In this document: positions 29,418 through 37,709 of the stretch, in pieces
Position numbering within the stretch: the first letter of the stretch is position 1
Layout: the number at the start of each line of letters is the position of its first letter
Source: a virus
Virus record (IMG/VR): IMGVR_UViG_3300037247_000810
Location: 39,460-103,459 of that record
Strand: one strand, 5' to 3'
Length of the DNA stretch: 64,000 bases
Notes under the pieces: model-generated
The model's database searches: none
What the model was told of the DNA's origin: nothing
What the model saw: the letters and a program-made list of their open reading frames with translations, nothing else
Position numbers and translations under genes: made by a program

Positions 29418-29587
29418 TGATGCTACGGCAATTGGCCAAATTCCGCGCAGGCCGGTGGCTGCTAGATCGCATCCGACGTTATGAGTGGGCGCACTCGCGT
29501 CTTTGCTGGTGTCGGCCCAAAACGTGCGACCCTGATTGCACAGACTTTTGCTGCGGCCACCGTTGGACGATGGGAGATTGGTCATGA
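29417..29587 (+). CDS. Cysteine-rich small protein, 56 aa
   Basis: MMLRQLAKFRAGRWLLDR, then CWCRPKTCDPDCTDFCCGH with seven cysteines. TGATG overlap with its neighbour. Confidence 0.5.
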   Translation: MMLRQLAKFRAGRWLLDRIRRYEWAHSRLCWCRPKTCDPDCTDFCCGHRWTMGDWS

Positions 29588-30054
29588 ACATCATTCTAGT
29601 ACCGGGCCTATTCGCCAAGGCGGAATTCTTCGCCACGCTGCGCGAACGGTTAGAGGATGGGGGCTTCCAATGCTGGGGGCCGGGCTTCCATATCAATACG
29701 CTAGTGCGGGATGAGTTGGAGCTACTGCGCCGCCGATGCCAGCGACTAGCGCCCGTCATCCTGGTTGGCCACAGCGCGGGCGGGCTGCTGTCCGTGCAGG
29801 TGGCCCGTGAGGGTTCAGCAGATGTGCGCGGCGTGATAGGCCTGGGGACGCCGGTGTTCGCGCACAAGCTACCCGTACCCTACTGCGAAGCCCGTTCAGT
29901 GTGGGGTACATTGCTGCCCAGCCCAGCCCATGAGGTCAAGCGGTTCCTGTCGCTCCATACGATGCTGCCGATGACGGGGGCCGTACAAGATTGGGTAGTC
30001 GAGAAGGTGAACGAGCTTGTAACAAACGACGCCGATGCGCGTTGTAGGAAGTGA
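29584..30054 (+). CDS. Alpha/beta hydrolase fold protein, 156 aa
   Basis: MNIILVPGLFAKAEFFATL opens with the first beta strand and oxyanion loop of the fold. GHSAGG (about residue 65) is the nucleophile elbow, Ser as nucleophile; a C-terminal SLHTMLPM could hold the His. At 156 residues it is shorter than most lipases or esterases, so lid and cap regions are missing. It might act on host lipid or cell-envelope esters; the substrate is unknown. ATGA overlap upstream. Confidence 0.7.
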   Translation: MNIILVPGLFAKAEFFATLRERLEDGGFQCWGPGFHINTLVRDELELLRRRCQRLAPVILVGHSAGGLLSVQVAREGSADVRGVIGLGTPVFAHKLPVPYCEARSVWGTLLPSPAHEVKRFLSLHTMLPMTGAVQDWVVEKVNELVTNDADARCRK

Positions 30055-30061
30055 GGAGATT

Positions 30062-30334
30062 ATGACTGAATTACGCCGTTGCTCTCTGGAAGGTGATCTG
30101 CGTGTCTATCACATCCAGAACCCCCCACGCATGGGAGTTCGATATGATGTGAGCAGCCCGGCCGAGGGCTACAAGAAGATCGAGGCGCTTGCCGCCAAGG
30201 ACTTACGCAACCCCGACATCTGGGGCAACGCCTTTGGCCTAACCGTCCTTGAGGACGGCGAGTGGGTCGAATGGTACGACGACGAAGGCGATGACCTCGA
30301 TACCTGGGCCGAAAAGAAAGGGGTGACAGCATGA
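30062..30334 (+). CDS. Conserved-type phage protein, 90 aa
   Basis: MTELRRCSLEGDLRVYHIQN, then AEGYKKIEALAAKDL and WGNAFGLTVLEDGEWVEWYD. A small acidic phage family found in many siphophages, function unknown. GTGAGGAG ribosome site. Confidence 0.6.
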   Translation: MTELRRCSLEGDLRVYHIQNPPRMGVRYDVSSPAEGYKKIEALAAKDLRNPDIWGNAFGLTVLEDGEWVEWYDDEGDDLDTWAEKKGVTA

Positions 30335-30534
30335 GTAAGACAGATGAACGGCTCGTGATCTTCGCGGTGAAGGGGCCGCACGCGAGCGACCTGAGCAAAA
30401 TGATGCTGGTGGTATCCAAGGCCCTAGAGGTCGCTGGTTACTACAGCGTCTACTGGCGGGAGACGAGTTTGAACGCAGCGTCCAAGGCCCTCGTCGCCAT
30501 CGAACAGGAGGAAGACCGTGGCCATGACGCTTGA
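30331..30534 (+). CDS. Hypothetical protein, 67 aa
   Basis: MSKTDERLVIFAVKGPHASD; short alpha/beta. ATGA overlap upstream. Confidence 0.55.
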   Translation: MSKTDERLVIFAVKGPHASDLSKMMLVVSKALEVAGYYSVYWRETSLNAASKALVAIEQEEDRGHDA

Positions 30535-30730
30535 CGAGCTACGGCTACAGATTGCCAAGTACGCGCCGATAGTGGACACGCCTGCCGACCAGTACGCCCA
30601 CAACATCGTGGGCCTCTGCCTGTCACAGATCGCCAAGGAGTTCGGCGTGGCCGACGCGAACGAGGCCATCGAGGACTTCGGCCTGGAGGCCAAGGGCTGG
30701 AGCAAGCGACCTGTACCGGAGGGCGACTGA
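30518..30730 (+). CDS. Hypothetical helical protein, 70 aa
   Basis: GTG at 30518 fits the CAGGAGGAAG site; ATG 30524 is an alternative. Sequence MAMTLDELRLQIAKYAPIVD, helical and acidic. Confidence 0.5.
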   Translation: MAMTLDELRLQIAKYAPIVDTPADQYAHNIVGLCLSQIAKEFGVADANEAIEDFGLEAKGWSKRPVPEGD

Positions 30731-30954
30731 TGGCCTGCCAGAATCCCAAGTATTATCTGCTCGCCGTGGAGCTAAGCGTGGCGATGCCAGATGATCAGAA
30801 TTTCGAGGATGTACAATTCGATGCGGTCATGGCCATGAAGCATCATCTACGACAGCTTGGCGTCCACGTCACAGGCACCAAGATCACTACGGTCGGCCCA
30901 TCCCACGAGCCGATCACCATCGAACGGGAGGCGGCTGGGGAGGTGGGCGACTGA
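30730..30954 (+). CDS. Hypothetical protein, 74 aa
   Basis: MACQNPKYYLLAVELSVAMP; alpha/beta. TGATG overlap upstream and downstream. Confidence 0.55.
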   Translation: MACQNPKYYLLAVELSVAMPDDQNFEDVQFDAVMAMKHHLRQLGVHVTGTKITTVGPSHEPITIEREAAGEVGD

Positions 30955-31007
30955 TGGACGAACCGACCGCTGATCTACTTGCCGTCGATGGACTGCCAAG
31001 TGCTTGA
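30954..31007 (+). CDS. 17-codon frame, coupled to its neighbours
   Basis: MDEPTADLLAVDGLPSA begins in a TGATG overlap and ends inside the next gene. Possibly a translational-coupling frame only. Confidence 0.3.
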   Translation: MDEPTADLLAVDGLPSA

Positions 31008-31155
31008 CCTAGAACGGGTTGGCCCGTGCGGTGCTGACCCGCTATACCTACTGATCGAGAAGGACGGGACGTATATTCCCGTATGTCCAGAGCACATCAC
31101 TACCGATCCCGATGGGATGATTCTGCCTGCCATCAAAGTGGGGGAGGCCAACTGA
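30988..31155 (+). CDS. Small protein, 55 aa
   Basis: MDCQVLDLERVGPCGADPLY; a VCPEH motif follows. Its start lies inside the 17-codon frame. Confidence 0.5.
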   Translation: MDCQVLDLERVGPCGADPLYLLIEKDGTYIPVCPEHITTDPDGMILPAIKVGEAN

Positions 31156-31376
31156 TGCATGAACGTCAACGTCGACGACTGCGGAAGGAATACCTGAAGT
31201 TGCGGACGCAGTACGACCGCAACTATCCCGCTGATGAGTGCGGCGTTGCCCTGGCCGAGTACATCCGCCCTGAGCTAGCCATGTGGAGGCGGCGGATGCA
31301 AGAAATCGAGGCCGAGGTCGAAGCGGCCATCAGAGAGGAGAGAGCACGGGGCAACGCCGTGCCATTCGAGACATGA
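31155..31376 (+). CDS. Helical protein, 73 aa
   Basis: MHERQRRRLRKEYLKLRTQY; highly charged coiled-coil-like. TGATG overlap. Confidence 0.55.
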   Translation: MHERQRRRLRKEYLKLRTQYDRNYPADECGVALAEYIRPELAMWRRRMQEIEAEVEAAIREERARGNAVPFET

Positions 31377-31618
31377 GCGGGGAAATCATCGCCGTCTGGC
31401 AGGACGAACACTTTGGCTTCAATCCCGAAGGCGCGATAGGATGCCTACGCCACTTTGTCACACTCGACTTCCCGCAGCTAGAGCGCCGAACCGCGCTCAA
31501 TTTCATGATCATGGGCGACCCGCATCCGAGAGACATTATCGAGTGCACCGATTATTATGAGATTGAGCCGGAGCCGCCGCTCCTGCCATCACCGGAGGGC
31601 CAAGATGAGTTCCTATAA
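31373..31618 (+). CDS. Hypothetical protein, 81 aa
   Basis: MSGEIIAVWQDEHFGFNPEG; acidic C-terminus. 4-base overlap upstream. Confidence 0.55.
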   Translation: MSGEIIAVWQDEHFGFNPEGAIGCLRHFVTLDFPQLERRTALNFMIMGDPHPRDIIECTDYYEIEPEPPLLPSPEGQDEFL

Positions 31619-32051
31619 CCAAGTTGAGGAGACACGCACACTGGCCGAGACATTGGGCCTAGCAACCACGGAGGTTCTGGCCCTCTACGACGAATGTGCC
31701 GATCTCTGCGCGACAATCGCCGCGCAGTTCCCCAACACCTATGAGAACATCGCCAAGTACCGGCAGGCACACCACGCCCTAACGGCCCTAGACGAAGCAA
31801 AAACGGTGTTGGACGAGCCGCTAGAACGCCTTGATCCGCCCATTCGCAACTTATCGGTGACTGTGACCATCGGCAAACAGACCCGCTATAACCGGCCCAT
31901 GAGCCAGCGCGTCAGGCTTGGGAATGCGGTAGTGCGGCTGAAGGGCATCGTGGGAGCCTTGTCGGATGCGGACTGGACGGGACTATGCGAAGACCTAGCG
32001 GCCACGGTCGGCGAGCTAGAGGACGTGACGTTCCCGGAGAGATACGGGTAG
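31605..32051 (+). CDS. Hypothetical helical protein, 148 aa
   Basis: MSSYNQVEETRTLAETLGLA. Four or five helices, ends GELEDVTFPERYG; the same ending type (LAFPEKYG) occurs in the minus-strand gene at 41826. Overlaps its neighbour by 14 bases. Confidence 0.55.
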   Translation: MSSYNQVEETRTLAETLGLATTEVLALYDECADLCATIAAQFPNTYENIAKYRQAHHALTALDEAKTVLDEPLERLDPPIRNLSVTVTIGKQTRYNRPMSQRVRLGNAVVRLKGIVGALSDADWTGLCEDLAATVGELEDVTFPERYG

Positions 32052-32059
32052 GGGGGGCC

Positions 32060-32140
32060 AAATAACTATTGCCACGGACGGGCCGGACACTATTGCCGGG
32101 GCCGGACACTATTGCACCGAGCCTCGACAACTATCAGAAG
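32060..32140 (+). repeat. Spaced ACTAT(TG) repeats before the gene at 32152
   Basis: ACTAT at 32065, 32089, 32108 and 32130 (steps 24, 19 and 22); the first three read ACTATTG. GGCCGGACACTATTGC occurs twice. Confidence 0.8.
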
Positions 32141-32151
32141 GAGATGACACA

Positions 32152-32697
32152 ATGTTGCACAAGCGATCAGAGGCAGGCACGCCACGGCGATTTGGCTCAA
32201 GCGCACGCCTAGTGCTAAACAAGATCGCCGTGACGATTGATAACGCGAAGACGTATACGGAGATGGCCGACCGTATGCGACGTGAGGCGCGCGGCATGCT
32301 CGTCGATCTGTTCGGGCTGATAGAGTCACCGGGCAGCGCCGCGTATCGCGTAGACGCCCTCCCGCATAAGGGGAGCATTCTATGTCTGGACTTGCGCGTA
32401 CACTATGAGCCGGACGGCGAGAAGATGGCCAGGGTGCTCGGCGACCGACTAGAGCTAGTGCTCACGCTCAAGCCGCACTTCGACACGAAGAAGGCGGCCG
32501 CCGCAATCAAGGCAGGCTGGATCACCGAGGCGGAATTGGCCAAGTGCGTAACGCCGGTAGCTCGGCCCGCAGCCATTCTACGTGACGCGGGTGACAGCAA
32601 CAGCATGACCCCGAAAGGCATCCCACTTGGCGAGGGCAGGGTAAACCCCCTGACGCTCGCAAAGGGGCTAAAGCTCGATTGGGGAGAAAGGAGCTAA
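32152..32697 (+). CDS. Hypothetical protein, 181 aa
   Basis: MLHKRSEAGTPRRFGSSARL. A basic start, then a helical part and a beta segment (ILCLDLRVHYEPDG). Follows the ACTATTG repeat cluster, which may control it. AGAAGGAG ribosome site. Confidence 0.6.
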   Translation: MLHKRSEAGTPRRFGSSARLVLNKIAVTIDNAKTYTEMADRMRREARGMLVDLFGLIESPGSAAYRVDALPHKGSILCLDLRVHYEPDGEKMARVLGDRLELVLTLKPHFDTKKAAAAIKAGWITEAELAKCVTPVARPAAILRDAGDSNSMTPKGIPLGEGRVNPLTLAKGLKLDWGERS

Positions 32698-32703
32698 AGA
32701 ACC

Positions 32704-32967
32704 ATGCAAAACGGAAATCGGGATCAATTCACGGAGGCCATGACGGGGGCAATCAACGCGGCGCAGAGGCAGGTGGCCAACGAAACAGTGGGCAAAGTGC
32801 TCGGTACTATCATCGGCCTCGCATTCGCCACCTTCTTCCTACCATTCGTGGCCGTATACGCCTGGAACGGGATGACACCGGAGGGCTGGGTCGACCTGGC
32901 ATACCGGCCGACCGTGGCCGGGTTCTTCGTCTTCCGCGTCCTGCTGCATTGGGTGAGGACGGAATGA
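32704..32967 (+). CDS. Membrane protein, 87 aa
   Basis: MQNGNRDQFTEAMTGAINAA, then one to two hydrophobic helices (IIGLAFATFFLPFVAVYAW). Role unknown. Confidence 0.55.
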   Translation: MQNGNRDQFTEAMTGAINAAQRQVANETVGKVLGTIIGLAFATFFLPFVAVYAWNGMTPEGWVDLAYRPTVAGFFVFRVLLHWVRTE

Positions 32968-33377
32968 GCAGCAAATACCCGCAGCATGACAAACTCAGGC
33001 CCGTCCGCGAGCAGAGCCAGACTGTCGGCGAGTTCGTCACGTGGCTGGCCGACACGAAGGGCTGGTTCCTGGCCACGTTCGACGAGAAACAGGATAACTG
33101 CCGCAACTGTCAACACCCCGACCGGCACAATATCAGTCGCGGAGGAAGAGCTTGGGGACGGTGCACATATGAGGACGATGAGGGCGAAGAATGCGCCTGC
33201 ACAAGCGCCGACTTCGGGAACCCCGACCGCATGTACCCGCCACCCTACAGCTTGGAGAAACTGCTGGCCGAATTCTTCGGCATCGACTATGACGAGCTTC
33301 AACTTGAGAAGGACGGGATGCTCGCCGAGATCAGGGAAAACACGCGCCGCCGAGAGGAGGGCCTGAGCGTTGGCTAA
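32964..33377 (+). CDS. Cysteine-rich hypothetical protein, 137 aa
   Basis: MSSKYPQHDKLRPVREQSQ. NCRNCQHPDRHN and later CTYEDDEGEECACT give a metal-type cluster. 4-base overlap upstream. Confidence 0.55.
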   Translation: MSSKYPQHDKLRPVREQSQTVGEFVTWLADTKGWFLATFDEKQDNCRNCQHPDRHNISRGGRAWGRCTYEDDEGEECACTSADFGNPDRMYPPPYSLEKLLAEFFGIDYDELQLEKDGMLAEIRENTRRREEGLSVG

Positions 33378-33639
33378 GCCGCACAAGGCAGACGAGATCG
33401 ACAATTGGGAAGATGTTCTAGCGCTGCCCGTGCCGAAACTCGACCATCCGACGATAGCCGATATGTTCGCATATCTCTTGGAGGTTGAAGGCCATCGCGC
33501 CATTGACCCCGATGCGACGGATGCATATGGCTACGCCGCAGCCCCCAACCCATTCTGCGGGGTCGAGGGGATGGGCCGAGGAGCCTGTCCTAGTTGCATG
33601 GCGCTGCGGCTGTACCGACACGGCCAGGTGGGGGGATGA
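33370..33639 (+). CDS. Hypothetical protein, 89 aa (TTG start)
   Basis: TTG 33370 lies after GAGAGGAGGG and overlaps the upstream gene. MAKPHKADEIDNWEDVL; a CGVEGMGRGACPSC pair near the end. Confidence 0.5.
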   Translation: MAKPHKADEIDNWEDVLALPVPKLDHPTIADMFAYLLEVEGHRAIDPDATDAYGYAAAPNPFCGVEGMGRGACPSCMALRLYRHGQVGG

Positions 33640-33845
33640 GCACAACTACACGCGCCCGCCACTACACTGACCCAGTGACGGGGCTGACGAACATCCGGTG
33701 GCACCCCGAAGCCCACGAGTATCAATCGGTGGATGAGGTGAAGCGTATGGTCACGGGCCGGGCGAGCGTGGGAACCTGCCCACTTTGTCATCAGCCCTTG
33801 CCCGCAGGAACCGATGGTGAGGATAAGCCTGATGACGATTTGTAA
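33636..33845 (+). CDS. Small zinc-type protein, 69 aa
   Basis: MSTTTRARHYTDPVTGLTNI, then TCPLCHQP. ATGA overlap upstream. Confidence 0.5.
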   Translation: MSTTTRARHYTDPVTGLTNIRWHPEAHEYQSVDEVKRMVTGRASVGTCPLCHQPLPAGTDGEDKPDDDL

Positions 33846-34098
33846 CGAACCAGCCATAGGAGTCGTTATAGATACCATGAGTCACGAACATCGTAACAAG
33901 GACGACACCATCCGGCGCTGCGACCTCGATTTCACCCACTTGGTCGGGCCGGAAGGCGGGCCGCTGACGTGGTGCATCCACGGTAAGCTCGACCCCGATA
34001 TTGGGTACTGCATCCACTCAGGTACAACGGGAGCCAAGGGCATTCGCATCGGTACGCCCTGCGATAATCCGTTCCTAGCGAGGAGGAATCTGCCGTAG
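33832..34098 (+). CDS. Hypothetical protein, 88 aa
   Basis: ATG 33832 (MTICNEPAIGVVID) overlaps the upstream end; ATG 33877 is an alternative. RRCDLDF, WCIHGKLD and YCIHSGTTG suggest a metal site. Confidence 0.5.
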   Translation: MTICNEPAIGVVIDTMSHEHRNKDDTIRRCDLDFTHLVGPEGGPLTWCIHGKLDPDIGYCIHSGTTGAKGIRIGTPCDNPFLARRNLP

Positions 34099-34156
34099 AA
34101 GATGGTCGCCTACGTGCAGCAATCAAGCCCACTGGGGAAGTAGAAGGAGCCACACT

Positions 34157-34525
34157 ATGAAGATGAAGACCTTACTGATCGGAATCGCATTGCTGGCCGT
34201 GGTGTTCGTCGCCTGTGGCGGGCCACGGTACGGCGAGCCGCCCCATTCGTCCTGGAAGGAGCGCGAGGAATACTGCTTCTTCTTCCAAGTCGATCCCAAG
34301 GGCGGCAACAACAACAACGTCGGCTGGTCGGATACAAGGCCGATAGTCACGGAGACGGCAGCCGGACGGACACTCACCGCCGTCAATGCGAGGGTGAACC
34401 TCTACAACGAATACACCCACTTGCACGGCGACGCTAACGATGATTGGTTCCGGCCCGACGTGCTATGGGCGACGAGTGTGAACGGCGTGGTGAACGTCGA
34501 CCGCCGATGCAGGAACGAATTATGA
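34157..34525 (+). CDS. Putative lipoprotein, 122 aa
   Basis: MKMKTLLIGIALLAVVFVAC is a signal peptide with a lipobox-like FVAC, so the mature protein would start at Cys20 and be lipid-anchored. The outer domain of 100 residues is unrecognised. Phage lipoproteins often block superinfection; that is a guess here. AGAAGGAG ribosome site. Confidence 0.6.
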   Translation: MKMKTLLIGIALLAVVFVACGGPRYGEPPHSSWKEREEYCFFFQVDPKGGNNNNVGWSDTRPIVTETAAGRTLTAVNARVNLYNEYTHLHGDANDDWFRPDVLWATSVNGVVNVDRRCRNEL

Positions 34526-34689
34526 CGTGCCACATCAGGACGTGCGGACTGCCCGGCTGTGAGAAGCAGGTGGAACTTATCTATATGATAGCCTGCCAAT
34601 CGCAGGTCGGTGATAACGATAACTACTGCAAGATCGAGTTCTGCTCGGTTGAATGCGAGTGCAAGCACGAGTGCGAGGCCAAACCGTGA
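34522..34689 (+). CDS. Cysteine-rich small protein, 55 aa
   Basis: MTCHIRTCGLPGCEKQVELI with nine cysteines, ending CECKHECEAKP. Probably a zinc protein. Confidence 0.5.
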   Translation: MTCHIRTCGLPGCEKQVELIYMIACQSQVGDNDNYCKIEFCSVECECKHECEAKP

Positions 34690-34826
34690 CCACCGGCCTC
34701 ATCGTCCTACTCTGCACCGTCATCCTGGTCGGCTTCTTTCTGGAAATCAGTGTGCCTCGTGGTGGCCCGACCACCCAACCGCCGCCGTCACGCCCGCCAC
34801 CTGATGATCCGCCGGAGGACTATTGA
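34686..34826 (+). CDS. Small membrane protein with Pro-rich tail, 46 aa
   Basis: GTG start; one hydrophobic helix (GLIVLLCTVILVGFF) and a proline-rich tail. GTGA overlap upstream. Confidence 0.5.
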   Translation: MTTGLIVLLCTVILVGFFLEISVPRGGPTTQPPPSRPPPDDPPEDY

Positions 34827-35749
34827 TGCCTAAGATTTGCTATGTCGACAAGCGATTCAGCCAAAGCAGCGTCGCCATCATCGGCCAGGCGAACGCGATC
34901 ATCGCCGATTACGCGGCCCAGGGCTTCGACCTGACACTCCGCCAACTTTACTACCAATTCGTGGCCCGTGGCCTGATCCCGAACCAGGATAGCGAGTACA
35001 AGCGCCTCGGCAGCGTCATCAACGATGCGCGGCTCGCGGGCCTTATCGACTGGAACGCCATCCGGGATCGCACGCGGAATCTTCGGGCACTCAGTCATTG
35101 GGTAGGGCCACAGGACATCCTCAGGGCGAGCGCCGCACAATACCAGCGCGACCATTGGGTAGGCCAACTTTACCGCCCCGAAGTCTGGATCGAAAAGGAC
35201 GCACTCTTGGGTGTGATTACGCCTGTCTGTAACAACCTGGACGTGCCTTTCTTCTCGTGCCGTGGCTACACGTCGCAGTCCGAGATGTGGGTCGGCGGCC
35301 GCCGGATGGAGCGATGGATGAAGGAACCATCTGGACTACACAATGGGCAGGTGCCAGTCGTGCTGCATTTGGGCGACCATGACCCGTCGGGCATCGACAT
35401 GACGCGAGACATCATCGACCGGCTGGCGATGTTCTCCGGCGGCGTCGAGGTCAAGCGCTTGGCCCTGAACATGGATCAGGTCGAGGAGTACGGGCCGCCG
35501 CCCAACCCAGCCAAGATGACCGACAGCCGGTACATCGGGTACATCGACCTCTATGGCGAGAAATCATGGGAGCTTGACGCCCTCGAACCACAGATGATGG
35601 CCGACCTAATCACTGAGGCAGTCCTGGCCCTACGGGATGACGACATCTACCAGAACATGCTGGCCCGAGAGGAGCAGGATAAGACGCGCCTGAAGGCCAT
35701 CGCCAAGCGATGGGCAGATGTAACCGAATTTCTGGAGGACACGTCATGA
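34826..35749 (+). CDS. TOPRIM protein related to Spo11/topoisomerase VI A
   Basis: 307 residues. LTLRQLYYQFVARGLI (about residue 38) resembles the winged-helix CAP region with the LRQLYY motif. The TOPRIM part follows: a Glu in WIEKDAL (near 115) and the DxD of HLGDHDPSGIDM (about 190) would bind magnesium. Such proteins recur in phages; whether they cut DNA, RNA or something else is unknown. TGATG overlap upstream. Confidence 0.75.
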   Translation: MPKICYVDKRFSQSSVAIIGQANAIIADYAAQGFDLTLRQLYYQFVARGLIPNQDSEYKRLGSVINDARLAGLIDWNAIRDRTRNLRALSHWVGPQDILRASAAQYQRDHWVGQLYRPEVWIEKDALLGVITPVCNNLDVPFFSCRGYTSQSEMWVGGRRMERWMKEPSGLHNGQVPVVLHLGDHDPSGIDMTRDIIDRLAMFSGGVEVKRLALNMDQVEEYGPPPNPAKMTDSRYIGYIDLYGEKSWELDALEPQMMADLITEAVLALRDDDIYQNMLAREEQDKTRLKAIAKRWADVTEFLEDTS

Positions 35750-36036
35750 TCGAAGCATTGCGGAGGTTCCTGAACCGGCGCTACTGGCGCAACTACACGT
35801 TTGCTGGTTGGCACCAGCAATGTGGCTGCCAGCGTTGCACCCTACACGCTGGACGCTGCCCATTTCCTGAGAGTGGAGAGCGCTACAGGCGTGCGTGGAA
35901 TAGTATCTTGAGCCTCTGCACGGCCTGCGCCCTGAGTCGCACTGACCTAACACTAGACCGCCCCGGATATGGGGGGAAGACCCAATGGGATCGACAGCAG
36001 GCGGACTATGGCCAGACGGGGGTGTTCCATGAGTGA
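35746..36036 (+). CDS. Zinc-type protein, 96 aa
   Basis: MIEALRRFLNRRYWRNYTFA, then CGCQRCTLHAGRC and CTACALSR. ATGA overlap with the TOPRIM gene. Confidence 0.55.
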   Translation: MIEALRRFLNRRYWRNYTFAGWHQQCGCQRCTLHAGRCPFPESGERYRRAWNSILSLCTACALSRTDLTLDRPGYGGKTQWDRQQADYGQTGVFHE

Positions 36037-36460
36037 TACGGATAGGCCCCGCGTCCTGTTCGTCTTACAGAATGCCTGGCGGCGTGGGGCCAAGGAAGGG
36101 GAGACGGAATGGCTCCACGAGAAGGCTTGGCTACGACTGCTGTGGCGTTCAATGACTGGCAAGCGGTTGAAGGAGATGATCCCCGACGGCATCGACTATG
36201 AGGTGGTCAACGCCACTCTGCGTATCGGCGACCGTGCGGCAGCCACATTCCCGGCCGACCACATGCTGATGCACGCACGGATGCGGGCACGGCAACCTGA
36301 CTTGGTGGTGCTCTGCGGCAAGGTGGCCCAGGAGCTAAGATTGGTGGTCAGCTTCGGGTACAGTTGCCCATACATCCTCGCGCCGCATCCGGCCTGGCGG
36401 CTGTTGTCGAAGACACAGACGGCCGAGGTCAGAGAGGAGATCGCCGATGCCCTTCGTTAG
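36029..36460 (+). CDS. UDG-superfamily-like protein, 143 aa
   Basis: MSDTDRPRVLFVLQNAWRRG starts with the first strand of the uracil-DNA glycosylase fold; SMTGKRLKEMIP, VVNATLRIGD, PDLVVLCGKVAQEL and the late HPAWR follow the fold order (Asn motif, VVLCG strand, HPA motif). The usual catalytic acid is not obvious, so it may bind rather than cut. Confidence 0.5.
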   Translation: MSDTDRPRVLFVLQNAWRRGAKEGETEWLHEKAWLRLLWRSMTGKRLKEMIPDGIDYEVVNATLRIGDRAAATFPADHMLMHARMRARQPDLVVLCGKVAQELRLVVSFGYSCPYILAPHPAWRLLSKTQTAEVREEIADALR

Positions 36461-36716
36461 ACCTACGCGCTACGTCATTGAGTACACCGACCGGCGGCGG
36501 TGGGAGGAGCTACACCGCGCTCCTCACGCGGAGCCCGCCGAGTCGGTCGACTTCCGCGTGTTCGCGGATGTGAAGACGCTGATAGCTGCCCGCAAGGAGG
36601 CGGCACGGATGCTGGCCGAGTGGGAGTTCGCGCAGCCGGTGATCTATCGGCGTGATTGGATTACGCCGGTCGCGTGGGACTATGGCCTGGTATCGGTGGA
36701 CGACGATGAAGAGTAA
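36447..36716 (+). CDS. Hypothetical protein, 89 aa
   Basis: MPFVRPTRYVIEYTDRRRWE; alpha/beta with an acidic end. 14-base overlap upstream. Confidence 0.55.
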   Translation: MPFVRPTRYVIEYTDRRRWEELHRAPHAEPAESVDFRVFADVKTLIAARKEAARMLAEWEFAQPVIYRRDWITPVAWDYGLVSVDDDEE

Positions 36717-36918
36717 CCTAACACGGTTCTGTCCAAGGTGCGGTGGCACAATGGAGCCCAGGAGCGACCTGTACGGGGAGTATGATTGCTGTATCAACTG
36801 CGGCTACCACCTGGACGTGCTGCGAGGGCCGCCCATAGAGTTGAAGCCCCCGTACCGGGGCGGGCCGACGAAGGTGGGACGGAGGCGCGGGCCATCAAGG
36901 AGGGGCCAGAAGCTATGA
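36706..36918 (+). CDS. Zinc-ribbon protein, 70 aa
   Basis: MKSNLTRFCPRCGGTMEPRS, then CCINCGYHL: a clear zinc ribbon with a basic tail. Confidence 0.6.
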   Translation: MKSNLTRFCPRCGGTMEPRSDLYGEYDCCINCGYHLDVLRGPPIELKPPYRGGPTKVGRRRGPSRRGQKL

Positions 36919-37511
36919 CCTATAGCAACGAACTACTGTACTACGCCACTGAGGAGAGCAACCGCATTGAGCAGGAGCCGATCAAGGGCCGCTCGTTCGA
37001 CAATCATTGGCGGGCCACACTATTGGCCCGGACGGCGGCAGAAGAGTTTACACTATTGCATCCCCGCGTCCTGCATCAACTATTGTTCGAGGGATTACCA
37101 ATGCCGCTGCTCATGGCCAACGAGCAGGCGGGCGGCGACTACCGGCCGCCGGGCGTGACCGCCTACGTGCAGCACGAAGACGGTAGCAAGCACGTCTTCG
37201 CCGACCCTCGCCAAGTGGAAGCGCTTATGCGAGCGTGGTGGGCAGAGTGGTGGAAGGCGTGGGCCTACCATGATCCGAACATCCAGAGCGACCTCGTGCG
37301 CTGGTGGTTCCACGCCTGGTTCGAGGCCATCCACCCGTTCGCTGACGGCAACGGGCGTGTCGGTCGCCTGCTCTGGTGGAACATGACAATGCTTGCGGGC
37401 CAGAAGATTGAAGTCATTGGCTCCGGCGAGGAGCGATTCGCTTACTATGACCGGCTGGAAGCCTGGCAGCGCGATCACTGTAACACCGAGTACATGAACC
37501 CGTTTAAGTAA
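36915..37511 (+). CDS. Fic family protein (predicted AMP transferase), 198 aa
   Basis: The catalytic loop HPFADGNGRVGR is complete (His base, Asp, Gly-Asn-Gly, Arg). An N-terminal SNRIEQ at about residue 15 matches the class II inhibitory helix position, so the enzyme is probably kept off until needed. Family role: transfer of AMP or another group from a nucleotide to a protein hydroxyl; Doc of phage P1 phosphorylates EF-Tu. Three ACTATTG sites (37019, 37052, 37079) lie in its coding sequence. Confidence 0.85.
   Translation: MTYSNELLYYATEESNRIEQEPIKGRSFDNHWRATLLARTAAEEFTLLHPRVLHQLLFEGLPMPLLMANEQAGGDYRPPGVTAYVQHEDGSKHVFADPRQVEALMRAWWAEWWKAWAYHDPNIQSDLVRWWFHAWFEAIHPFADGNGRVGRLLWWNMTMLAGQKIEVIGSGEERFAYYDRLEAWQRDHCNTEYMNPFK
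37019..37085 (+). repeat. ACTATTG repeats inside the Fic gene
   Basis: ACTATTG at 37019, 37052 and 37079; each encodes Leu-Leu using CTA-TTG. Confidence 0.75.
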
Positions 37512-37516
37512 GTGAG

Positions 37517-37705
37517 ATGAAGAAGCTGTATCGTGTGAAGACGTCAGGCGTAAAGCGTGTGACCGTCACCCATCGAGTGTTCGCGGAAAGCGGGCGTGAG
37601 GCAAAGGTTCTGGTGATTACGGGCAAAGGCGAAAGGGTCAACCGAACCGAGCAATGGGTCGAAAAGCCCGACCTCACCGCCAAGCTAGATAAAGGAGAGG
37701 AGTAG
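37517..37705 (+). CDS. Basic protein, 62 aa
   Basis: MKKLYRVKTSGVKRVTVTHR; small beta-rich basic protein. Possibly nucleic-acid binding. Confidence 0.5.
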   Translation: MKKLYRVKTSGVKRVTVTHRVFAESGREAKVLVITGKGERVNRTEQWVEKPDLTAKLDKGEE

Positions 37706-37709
37706 CACT

